DNA from: CAKSHP01 sp045636325
Lineage (GTDB): Bacteria > Bacillota > Clostridia > UBA1381 > UMGS1253
Assembly (NCBI GenBank): GCA_045636325.1
Contig: JAZTXH010000011.1
Span: 77,391-141,390, forward strand
Direction of reading: 5' to 3'
Length of the DNA stretch: 64,000 nucleotides
Below are positions 44,351 to 51,536 of this stretch, piece by piece. The position numbers and the translations under genes are program-made. How positions within the stretch are numbered: position 1 is the stretch's first letter; every line of letters begins with the position of its first letter. The notes under the pieces are model-generated. The model saw only the letters and a list, made by a program, of their open reading frames with translations. It did not search any database and was not told the DNA's origin.

Positions 44351-44385
44351 ATTCCCGCTATAGATATTTGGCGGGGATTTTTTTG
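44351..44385 (+). terminator. Terminator of trxA
   Basis: ATTCCCGC pairs with GCGGGGAT (one G-U), followed by a T-run. Confidence 0.82.
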
Positions 44386-44466
44386 TGTTAAATTTAATTT
44401 ATGCCGCTATCACGAAACGTCGGCAAGTGCACCCCCTGCAAATGTTTTATTTCTCATTTTCTTTTC

Positions 44467-44495
44467 TTGCATTTTTTTAGTATCTGTAGTATAAT
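44467..44495 (+). promoter_or_regulatory. Promoter of the macro-domain gene
   Basis: TTGCAT and TATAAT with a 17-base spacer, 51 bases before the ATG. Confidence 0.75.
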
Positions 44496-44546
44496 AAAAT
44501 GATGATGTTTATGCAGATACATTTATAAGAAAGGTTTGGTGTTATA

Positions 44547-45794
44547 ATGGCTTTTTCAATCACAGTTAATGATATAACAAAAATGCAGGTTGATGCCATA
44601 GTTAATTCAGCTGATGCATCTCTTATGCCGGCAGGCGGGGTAAGTCGTGCAATTTTTACTGCCGCTGCATCTGACTTGCTTTTAACGGAATGTAAAAATT
44701 ACGGCACCTGTAACACAGGCACCGCTGTTATAACAAACGGCTATAACCTTAAAGCAAGATATATTATACATACGGTTGCTCCCATGTATCAGCCGGGTAA
44801 TACAATGTGTGAAAAGCTTTTGTATGCCTGCTATAAAACCTCTCTTATGCTTGCTTTGGAAAACGGGGCAAATTCAATTGCATTTCCCCTTTTGGGTACG
44901 GGCAAAAGCGGCTGGCCCGGAGAAACTGCTTCTTTAATTGCCCGCCGCGCTATTACAGATTTTATTAAGACCTGCGAAATAAATGTATATCTTGTTATAT
45001 TTGACCGTAATACATTTAAAATAGATTCTTCACTGTTTTCTGATATTAATAACTTTTTATCCCGCTCGCAGGTTTTAGCTCCGCCAAAAAGCGGGGCATC
45101 TTCCATAAACAAAGTCCGCACTCCCCTTGTTCCTCAAAGGAAAACGGCAACTGCAGTCTTAAGCTCACTTAAAACCCTTTCTCTTATTTTGTCAAAAAAA
45201 CAGGCAAACTTTGAAGAACCTTCATCTGCCCCGCACAAAAATGCACCTAAATTCTGCAGTCTTTGCGGTCAGCCGGTAAAAAGGCCTGACAGTCGCTTTT
45301 GTTCAAACTGCGGAAGACCGTTTTTTGAAACAGAAGAATCAGTCGAATATTTATATGAATCAAGAGCATCAAATGCACAAAACAAGTCGCGTTCATTAAA
45401 GCTTACGGATGTTTTACGTCGCAAGGACCCGTTGTATTTTGAAAAAAATTATAAAACCATGACATTTTCAGAAATGCTTTTAAAAACGATTACAGACCGT
45501 AATTTAAAAGACAGTGACGTATATAACCGGGCAAATATTGACCGCAAGCTGTTTTCAAAAATACGCAGTAATCGTGACTATCACCCGAAAAAAAACACTG
45601 TGCTTGCCTTTGCCATAGCTTTAGAGCTTGACTTAAAGCAAACAAATGCCCTTCTTGCATCTGCAGGCTATGTGCTTTCTTCAAGCTTTGTTACGGATAT
45701 AATTATAGAATATTTTATAAAGCATAAAAATTACGATATTTTTGAAATTAATGAGGCACTTTTCGCCTTTGACCAGCCTGTTCTGGCAGGATAA
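44547..45794 (+). CDS. Macro domain - zinc ribbon - HTH-like protein
   Basis: A 415-residue three-part protein. Residues 1-155 are a macro domain that should bind ADP-ribose or a related nucleotide: VDAIVNSADASLMPAGGV and LLGTGKSGWPG are the phosphate loops, but the usual NAAN reads NSAD. Residues about 232-258 are a zinc ribbon (CSLCGQPV...FCSNCGRPF). The C-terminal ~120 residues are all helical (DVYNRANIDRKLFSKIRSNRDYHPKKNTVLAFAIALELDLKQTNALLASAGY), resembling an XRE-type helix-turn-helix. It may be a nucleotide-sensing regulator or an ADP-ribose hydrolase. It precedes the dGTPase-like gene by 41 bases. Confidence 0.85.
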   Translation: MAFSITVNDITKMQVDAIVNSADASLMPAGGVSRAIFTAAASDLLLTECKNYGTCNTGTAVITNGYNLKARYIIHTVAPMYQPGNTMCEKLLYACYKTSLMLALENGANSIAFPLLGTGKSGWPGETASLIARRAITDFIKTCEINVYLVIFDRNTFKIDSSLFSDINNFLSRSQVLAPPKSGASSINKVRTPLVPQRKTATAVLSSLKTLSLILSKKQANFEEPSSAPHKNAPKFCSLCGQPVKRPDSRFCSNCGRPFFETEESVEYLYESRASNAQNKSRSLKLTDVLRRKDPLYFEKNYKTMTFSEMLLKTITDRNLKDSDVYNRANIDRKLFSKIRSNRDYHPKKNTVLAFAIALELDLKQTNALLASAGYVLSSSFVTDIIIEYFIKHKNYDIFEINEALFAFDQPVLAG

Positions 45795-45835
45795 ATTTTA
45801 AAGTAATTTGCATTTATAAAAGGTTGGTGATTTAC

Positions 45836-47038
45836 TTGAGCGAATACAAATCAATAAACCCTGAAATTTTAGATTTAATAAAGGAAAAGCAAAATAATAC
45901 AAACAGCCCCTTATGCATTCGCCGCGACCCCGCCCACGATAAAGAAAATCTGTGGCGTCCGGCTTATGTAAGAGATGTTGAAAAAATCTTAAACAGCCCT
46001 TATTATAACAGATATATAGATAAAACACAGGTAATGTCTCTATATAAAAATGACGATATCTCGCGCCGCAGCTTTCATGTTCAGCTTGTAAGCCGCATTG
46101 CAAGAAATATTGGTCGCCTTTTAGATTTAGACCTTGATTTGATTGAAGCCATCGCCCTTGGCCACGATATTGGTCACACCCCGTTCGGCCATGCAGGCGA
46201 AGATTTTTTAAACGAATGCTATAACCGTTATACGGGTCGTTTTTTTAACCATAACGTACACAGTGTGCGTGTTTTAGACGGAATATTCAATCACAATATA
46301 TCTCTTCAGACCTTAGACGGAATTTTGTGCCATAACGGCGAATTTGAGCTTAAAAGCTATGTTCCGTCAAACATTTCAACATTTGAAGAATTTGATGAGC
46401 GTCTTGAACGTTGCTACACAAATAAAGACGAAATAAAAACTCTTATTTCCTGCACCCTTGAAGGATGCGTAGTCAGAATAAGCGATATGATAGCATATAT
46501 CGGCAAAGACCGTCAGGACGCAATGCGCGCAGGTATTATTGAGTCTGATTCAATGTTTGAAACAGGCTCTCTTGGCAGACACAACAGTGCAATTATAAAT
46601 AACCTGATTGTAAGCATCATTGAAAACAGCTATGGTAAGAATGCCATTATGTTAGATGATGAGAGCTATCAGGCTTTGAAAACTGCCAAAGCTGAAAATT
46701 ATCATTATATATATAAAAGCCGGGCAATCCGTAAAATTTATGATACTGTTCATCTTATGTTTGATGCAGTTTATAAAAAGCTTTTATCTGACCTTAACAA
46801 TAAAAACACTGCCTCGCCAATTTACAGCCACCATATAGATTTTATCTCCGAGCGCGGTAAGTTTTATTTAAAGTCTGACTATATTGGTACTGAAAAAAAT
46901 CAGATTGTGGTTGACTATATGGCATCTATGACAGATGACTATTTTATAGATTTATATTCTTTCCTCTTCCCTGAAAGCAATTTCAGGTTAGAATATGTAC
47001 CTTATTTCGTAGAGGCGGATATCATACGCCCGCATTAA
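45836..47038 (+). CDS. HD-domain dGTP triphosphohydrolase-like protein
   Basis: A 400-residue dGTPase-family protein that likely hydrolyses dNTPs to nucleoside and triphosphate. The HD metal site is GHDIGHTPFGHAGE; an upstream Arg/His set (SRRSFHVQLVSRIARNIG) and a downstream FNHNVHSVRVLDG fit the family. Start choice: TTG at 45836 behind GGTTGGTGA; TTG/GTG codons slightly upstream overlap the ribosome site. Likely co-transcribed with the macro-domain gene. Confidence 0.88.
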   Translation: MSEYKSINPEILDLIKEKQNNTNSPLCIRRDPAHDKENLWRPAYVRDVEKILNSPYYNRYIDKTQVMSLYKNDDISRRSFHVQLVSRIARNIGRLLDLDLDLIEAIALGHDIGHTPFGHAGEDFLNECYNRYTGRFFNHNVHSVRVLDGIFNHNISLQTLDGILCHNGEFELKSYVPSNISTFEEFDERLERCYTNKDEIKTLISCTLEGCVVRISDMIAYIGKDRQDAMRAGIIESDSMFETGSLGRHNSAIINNLIVSIIENSYGKNAIMLDDESYQALKTAKAENYHYIYKSRAIRKIYDTVHLMFDAVYKKLLSDLNNKNTASPIYSHHIDFISERGKFYLKSDYIGTEKNQIVVDYMASMTDDYFIDLYSFLFPESNFRLEYVPYFVEADIIRPH

Positions 47039-47049
47039 ACTCGCAATCC

Positions 47050-47083
47050 AATTTTTACAATTCATTATGCATTTTGCATTTAC
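47050..47083. repeat. TGCATTTTGCA-type dispersed repeat
   Basis: CAATTCATTATGCATTTTGC followed by ATTTAC lies between the dGTPase and azlC genes. The same word underlies the C-terminal codons of lgt (11516-11540) and, more loosely, of the portal gene (29864-29900). Confidence 0.6.
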
Positions 47084-47095
47084 AAAGGTGATACT

Positions 47096-47824
47096 ATGAA
47101 CACAACAAACAAAAAAGCCTTTTTATACGGTGTGCGTGATGGTTTTCCCATATTTTTAGGGTATTTGGCAGTTTCCTTTACCCTTGGAATAACTGCAAAA
47201 AACGCAGGTCTTTGTGCCGTTCAGGCAATGCTTACAAGCCTTACGGTAAACGCATCTGCAGGTCAGGCGGCAGGCTTTAGCTTAATTTCGGCTAACGCAA
47301 GCTATTTTGAATTAGCCTTAATGATTTTAATTGCAAACGCGAGATATATCCTTATGAGCTGCGCGCTAAGCCAGAAATTAAAGCCGGACACATCACTAAT
47401 GCACCGTATGCTGATTGCAACCGATGTAACAGACGAGATTTTTGCCCTATCAGTTTCGGTTAATGGTTGGCTTAACCCCTTTTATACATACGGTATGATT
47501 TTAATTGCGCTTCCGGGTTGGGCGGGTGGCACATTTTTAGGCGTTATTTTAGGTAATATCCTGCCGGCAAGTGTGGTAAGTGCCCTAAGCGTGGGTCTTT
47601 ACGGAATGTTTGTTGCAATTATTATTCCTCCCGCAAGAGAAAACAAGATTATTTTATCACTTGTTGTTATCTCAATGCTTTTAAGCGGTTTAACCTCTGT
47701 TATTTCCTTGTTTGACAAAGTATCTTCAGGCACAATGATAATCGTTTTAACACTTGTAATTTCTTTAGCGGCGGCATTTTTCTTTCCTGTGAAAGATAAG
47801 GAGGATGAAGATTATGAGTCATAA
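47096..47824 (+). CDS. azlC: AzlC family branched-chain amino acid exporter subunit
   Basis: A 242-residue membrane protein with several hydrophobic helices. It begins with the AzlC-type GVRDGFPIFLGYLAVSFTLG and has the motif NARYILMSCALSQ near residue 80. With AzlD it forms an exporter of branched-chain amino acids. Its 3' end overlaps azlD by 11 bases, indicating coupled translation. Confidence 0.93.
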   Translation: MNTTNKKAFLYGVRDGFPIFLGYLAVSFTLGITAKNAGLCAVQAMLTSLTVNASAGQAAGFSLISANASYFELALMILIANARYILMSCALSQKLKPDTSLMHRMLIATDVTDEIFALSVSVNGWLNPFYTYGMILIALPGWAGGTFLGVILGNILPASVVSALSVGLYGMFVAIIIPPARENKIILSLVVISMLLSGLTSVISLFDKVSSGTMIIVLTLVISLAAAFFFPVKDKEDEDYES

Positions 47825-48119
47825 TATATGGATTTACATGCTGATTATGGCAGCAGTAACTTATATTATAAGGGTCCTGCCCCTTACTCTTATCCGCCGT
47901 GAAATAAAAAATGTTTACATTCGCTCATTTCTTTTTTATGTGCCTTATGTAACGCTGTCGGTTATGACGTTTCCTGCCATAACCAAGTCTACCGCAACAC
48001 CCGTTTCGGGTTTTATCGCCCTTGTTTTGGGAATTGTTCTTGCATGGCATAAGCAAAGCCTTTTTACAGTTGCCGTAAGCTGCTGCACAATTGTTTTTAT
48101 AGCAGAATTGTTTATTTAA
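47814..48119 (+). CDS. azlD: AzlD family branched-chain amino acid exporter subunit
   Basis: A 101-residue partner of AzlC with three to four membrane helices and the family segment YIIRVLPLTLIRREI. The start is the ATG at 47814, 9 bases after AAGGAGG; an ATG at 47805 directly abuts the ribosome site. The operon ends at a strong terminator. Confidence 0.92.
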   Translation: MSHNIWIYMLIMAAVTYIIRVLPLTLIRREIKNVYIRSFLFYVPYVTLSVMTFPAITKSTATPVSGFIALVLGIVLAWHKQSLFTVAVSCCTIVFIAELFI

Positions 48120-48238
48120 ATGCAAAATTAATCACAAAATTAAATAGAACATTGTATAGACAGACAGCCCTCAGCTGTCCGTTAATTTATATTAAAATTT
48201 AATTTGTTTCATGCTTTTCACATTTCTCATTTCACATT

Positions 48239-48265
48239 AAAAAAGCGGCATCACGCCGCTTTTTT
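48239..48265 (+). terminator. Terminator of azlCD
   Basis: AAAAAAGCGGC and GCCGCTTTTTT with a 5-base loop. Confidence 0.92.
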
Positions 48266-48288
48266 TGTACCTTACAACTCCACTACTT

Positions 48289-48660
48289 TTAAATTCTATC
48301 AAGCACATTTATAACTTTTATTCCTTTTCTTCCTGCATAATCAACTGTATTCTTTGTCCCGCTCTTTTGATGGTTAAACGCAGCAATTACAAGATTTGAC
48401 CTGTCAACCATCCATTCATTCCTCACTTGATAGCATCCGGTAAAATAATCGTCACTAATTTCTTTCACAAAATCTGCCTTTTTAATTATCTTTTTAATTA
48501 TCATCTTTTCTGCCATATTTCGACTTCTCTCAAATCCCGAGTGTGGCAATGCGCATATAAGACGCAAGTCATTATTTGCTTTCTTTTTCTCCAAGTTCCA
48601 TTTTGTCAGGACGATGCCCCGTAAAACAGCATCTGTGTAATCTTGATTACTCTTGATTCA
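48289..48660 (-). pseudogene. Remnant of a YpsA/DUF1273-type SLOG gene
   Basis: A readable minus-strand C-terminal part (CYQVRNEWMVDRSNLVIAAF, SGTKNTVDYAGRKGIKVINV) matches the second half of YpsA/DUF1273 proteins, a SLOG-superfamily nucleotide-binding fold. About 60 bases before it, in another frame, the family's N-terminal motif is still visible (CCFTGHRPDKMELGE, about 48580-48625). The roughly 100 residues that should lie between are deleted. An early in-frame stop follows MNQE. The gene is dead. Confidence 0.8.
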
Positions 48661-48999
48661 TAAAAAATCCCCCAAATAATTATTGACCAATATCACGCAG
48701 ATTTTTTATTGTCAACGGCAATTGATTTACCTTTTCCTGTTTATATTTTTGTAATTTTTTACCATTTTTTATTTTTCAATTATATGCACATTGTACAAAA
48801 TTGCAAAATTGCATTTTTTATGTTGACAAATACCATTTTTTGGTGTATAATACACTCAAAGACGAACATTTGTTCTATTATGCGCATACTTTTTACCTCT
48901 TTTTACCAATTATGTCTGAATTCCCCGTTATCAGGCTTATAGTTTTACAAAATAAATTGCAAATTTGCAACTATAATGTTTTAAGAAAGGAAAAATTTT
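48661..48999. other. Control region of the replication-initiator gene
   Basis: No gene. It holds a perfect sigma-A promoter (48823-48851) flanked by TTGCAA-type palindromes at 48792-48813 (ATTGCAAAATTGCAT) and 48957-48970 (TTGCAAATTTGCAA), which look like repressor operators. Confidence 0.7.
48823..48851 (+). promoter_or_regulatory. Perfect consensus promoter of the initiator gene
   Basis: TTGACA and TATAAT, both exact, with a 17-base spacer; the leader is about 140 bases. The strength of the site suggests it must be held off by a repressor, in keeping with the nearby palindromes. Confidence 0.9.
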
Positions 49000-49641
49000 A
49001 TGAATTACATTGCAGTTATTAACAGCTTTTGGGCAAAACACAACCAATCCCCAATCAGCACCGGAGCAGTTGCTCTGTTTTTTACAATTTTAAATCACGC
49101 AAACAAAAACCGCTGGCAGTTCCCAATGTATATTACAAACACCTATCTGCAGGCAGAATTGCACACAAGCAAGAGCTCCTTTCTGCGTTATCGCAAAGAG
49201 CTTGAAGAAAACGGCTATATCACTTTTTTTGCCGTGAACTCAATTCTCGGCAGCGGCTATTCAATCACACTTACAGAAAAAAGAAAAAATATAAAAAATT
49301 CAACCGCCGTTTTTGACACCAATTCTGACACCAACTATGAAACCCGTGACACCAACTGTGAAGCTAACCATGAAGCTAACCATGAAGCTAACTATGGAGC
49401 TAACTATGGAGCTAACTATGGAGCCGGTAACGGACTTTCTTCTTATAATATTAAAAACATAAACATAAACAAAAACATAAACAAAAATTTTAAACAAAAA
49501 AGTTTATATAAAAAAGAAGAATATAATGATAAAGAAATATATGGCTCCGGCAGATATGATTTTGATTCTATTGAGCGAGTGGCACGTAAGCGTATTCGTG
49601 AGGCACTTGCACACAGCGAAAAAGAATTGCAAAATAAATAA
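49000..49641 (+). CDS. Phage-type replication initiator-like protein
   Basis: A 213-residue protein. Residues 1-85 are a winged-helix domain like those at the start of phage replication initiators/organizers (MNYIAVINSFWAKHNQSPIS, ALFFTILNHANKNRW, AELHTSKSSFLRYRKELEENGYI). A variable linker holds Asn/Glu/Ala/Tyr repeats encoded by 12-bp iterons, then an Asn/Lys-rich stretch. The C-terminus (FDSIERVARKRIREALAHSE) is a short helix of the kind that recruits a helicase loader. GAAAGGA precedes the ATG. By analogy with lambda O, it would bind its own iterons. Confidence 0.75.
   Translation: MNYIAVINSFWAKHNQSPISTGAVALFFTILNHANKNRWQFPMYITNTYLQAELHTSKSSFLRYRKELEENGYITFFAVNSILGSGYSITLTEKRKNIKNSTAVFDTNSDTNYETRDTNCEANHEANHEANYGANYGANYGAGNGLSSYNIKNININKNINKNFKQKSLYKKEEYNDKEIYGSGRYDFDSIERVARKRIREALAHSEKELQNK
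49330..49422 (+). repeat. Iteron array inside the initiator gene
   Basis: Five contiguous 12-bp units GCTAAC(C/T)ATG(A/G)A occupy 49363-49422, preceded by two degenerate units (49330-49341 and 49351-49362, ACCAACTRTGAA). They keep the reading frame (CEANHEANHEANYGA...). Confidence 0.92.
49423..49530 (+). other. A/T-rich, A-biased stretch next to the iterons (candidate unwinding element)
   Basis: Directly after the iterons the coding strand becomes almost pure A and T with few C (AAACATAAACATAAACAAAA), as in DNA-unwinding elements of phage origins such as lambda ori. Confidence 0.65.
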
Positions 49642-49651
49642 TGCAAAAAAA

Positions 49652-49685
49652 CTTAGAGTAGTACTAACCAAAAATATATTATAAT
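49652..49685 (+). promoter_or_regulatory. Shared phage-type promoter, regulator gene
   Basis: CTTAGAGTAGTACTAACC starts at 49652 and TATAAT sits at 49680-49685. The 34 bases are identical to the capsid-operon copy on the other strand 20 kb away. The regulator ATG is 155 bases downstream. Confidence 0.8.
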
Positions 49686-49723
49686 TAAATTAATCCACCG
49701 CCAGAAACCCTAATTACACACAC

Positions 49724-49750
49724 TAGCCTGACAAAAGCTATGCGAACCTG
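49724..49750 (+). repeat. 27-bp direct repeat, left copy
   Basis: TAGCCTGACAAAAGCTATGC plus GAACCTG; the right copy at 50366-50392 differs at two positions. The pair flanks the regulator gene. Confidence 0.88.
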
Positions 49751-49839
49751 CCTTAAGGCATATTTTAGCACAGTTTTAGCAAAAATTGCCGCTTAAATCA
49801 GATTCGGACAACCAATGTCAAGCTAAGAAAGGACTAACC

Positions 49840-50337
49840 ATGAAGAAAAACAACACACATGATTACGCCACCTCGGCGTTTATAATGTACGGCAAGGCAG
49901 GCAGACCTGATTCAGAAATTATATTAAACGCTCTTCGCCAGTCACGAAAAGAATATCTTTGCTATATCAAAAAAGGGCGTCACAGTAAAATAAAAGCAAG
50001 ACATTTAAGTTCAAAAACCGCCGCTATAAGACGGTTGTATCTTGATGTACGTGCTATTGAGCAAGCAATCTTAATCCCTGAAAATGCAACGGACGAACTT
50101 ATTTATGATTGCATATCCGATGTGTATTTTACAGCGGGAAGCGCAGAAAGTGCCGGCGGAAAAAAGGCAAATGAAAAAGGACGGATATCCGCCCTTGTTA
50201 TAAATTGTGCTATGACCCGCGCCCTGTCGGAAGCAAGCGTTTATAATTACCTTTCCCGTGGCGTTGATAAATTTTGCACCTGCCGCGGTTTGCGCCGTGA
50301 CGGAGAAATTGATATAACGAAAATTTTGAAAATTTGA
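49840..50337 (+). CDS. Putative phage-type transcription regulator
   Basis: A 165-residue basic protein. It begins MKKNNTHDYATSAFIMYGKAGRPDSE, an opening I associate with small clostridial phage regulators of sigma-like or ArpU/RinA type. The C-terminus (ALSEASVYNYLSRGVDKFCTCRGLRRDGE) reads as a recognition helix plus a basic end. No catalytic motif is visible. AGAAAGGA precedes the ATG at 49840; a longer reading from 49786 lacks a ribosome site. It is preceded by the shared box promoter, so it may activate itself and the particle genes. Function is inference. Confidence 0.6.
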   Translation: MKKNNTHDYATSAFIMYGKAGRPDSEIILNALRQSRKEYLCYIKKGRHSKIKARHLSSKTAAIRRLYLDVRAIEQAILIPENATDELIYDCISDVYFTAGSAESAGGKKANEKGRISALVINCAMTRALSEASVYNYLSRGVDKFCTCRGLRRDGEIDITKILKI

Positions 50338-50365
50338 AATAACGTTAAAGCTATGACATGCACTA

Positions 50366-50392
50366 TAGCCTGACAGAAGCTATACGAACCTG
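50366..50392 (+). repeat. 27-bp direct repeat, right copy
   Basis: TAGCCTGACAGAAGCTATAC plus GAACCTG. Shorter inverted copies of its first half (CTGTCAGGCTA) lie at 50501-50511 and 51529-51539, the last one over the mutL stop codon. Confidence 0.88.
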
Positions 50393-50555
50393 ATTTTAAG
50401 CGGCAGATTTTGATGCACAGAAAACAGGCAAGCACCTGTCAATGACAGTAAATTAAAATATGCCGAAATTACACCTTTTAAGGCAGAGAACGGATAACTT
50501 CTGTCAGGCTATTGACAATAGCAGATTTAAAAATCATCATCGAGCTTAGAAATTT

Positions 50556-51491
50556 CTACTCTGAAAGAAACTTTTCCGCCTTCTCCATCGCCTGTTTATA
50601 AAAATCTCCCGAAAGCCAAACTGCCTCTTCGTTTCTTTTAAACCATGTAATCTGCCGTTTTGCATAATGACGTGTATTTTGCTTAATTGATTCTTTTGCT
50701 TCATTTAAATCAATCTCACCTGCAAAGTATGCATACATTTCCTTATAGCCTATTGCCTGCATGGAATTAAGCTCTCTTGCATACCCCATATCAATAAGAC
50801 TTTTCACTTCTGACTCAAGCCCCATATCAAACATAGCCTCAACCCTTTGATTAATCCTTCGATATAAAATCTCCCTTTCGTGAGACGGTATCATAAACAA
50901 AACATCATAAGGACTTTCCTCAAGCCGTGAAATGCGGTTTTGCTCAGTTATGGTTTTGCCCGTCTGATAAAATACCTCAAGTGCACGAAGCACCCTTTTT
51001 GTGTTATTTATATGAATTTTTACTGCTGCTTGGGGGTCAATTTTTTCAAGCTCAGAATAGAGCGCTTTAATCCCCTCTTTTTCAAGGCGTGCTGAAAGCT
51101 TCTGTCTTACTTTCTCATCACCCGACGAGCCCGAAAGCTTTATATTATAAATAACATTATTTATATAAAGTCCTGTTCCTCCTGCCATAATAGGCACTAT
51201 GCCCTCTTTATGGCAATTATCAATTATCTTTTTTGCCTCTATTGAATAATCATACACACTGTAAGGCTCGTTTGGATACACCACATCAAGCATATGATGC
51301 ACTACACCCTCACGCTCATTTTCGTCAGGCTTTGCAGTACCTATATTCATATATCTATATATCTGCATACTGTCAGCTGATATTATCCGGGCACCAATTT
51401 TTTTTGCTATCCTAACCGAAAGTCCGGTTTTTCCCGATGCAGTTGGCCCCGCAATAACAATCAGCGGCTTTTTTTTGCCGTTATATTTCAT
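50556..51491 (-). CDS. miaA: tRNA dimethylallyltransferase
   Basis: A 311-residue enzyme that adds dimethylallyl to A37 of UNN-reading tRNAs, the substrate then used by MiaB encoded upstream. P-loop GPTASGKTG, DSMQIYRYMNIGTAKP, and GGTGLYINNVIYN are conserved. The start is the ATG at 51491; a GTG three codons upstream is part of the AGGTG ribosome site. Last gene of the miaB-ylbF-mutS-mutL-miaA operon. The hfq gene that often follows miaA is absent; the phage-like module occupies that place. Confidence 0.96.
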   Translation of the reverse strand: MKYNGKKKPLIVIAGPTASGKTGLSVRIAKKIGARIISADSMQIYRYMNIGTAKPDENEREGVVHHMLDVVYPNEPYSVYDYSIEAKKIIDNCHKEGIVPIMAGGTGLYINNVIYNIKLSGSSGDEKVRQKLSARLEKEGIKALYSELEKIDPQAAVKIHINNTKRVLRALEVFYQTGKTITEQNRISRLEESPYDVLFMIPSHEREILYRRINQRVEAMFDMGLESEVKSLIDMGYARELNSMQAIGYKEMYAYFAGEIDLNEAKESIKQNTRHYAKRQITWFKRNEEAVWLSGDFYKQAMEKAEKFLSE

Positions 51492-51536
51492 ATTCTTCAC
51501 CTAAATAAAAGCTTAAATCATATGTGTTCTGTCAGG

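Noticed and set aside
49360..49425. CRISPR array, because of regular short repeats.
   Set aside because: The units are 12 bp, directly contiguous without spacers, and in frame within a gene; iterons are the better reading.
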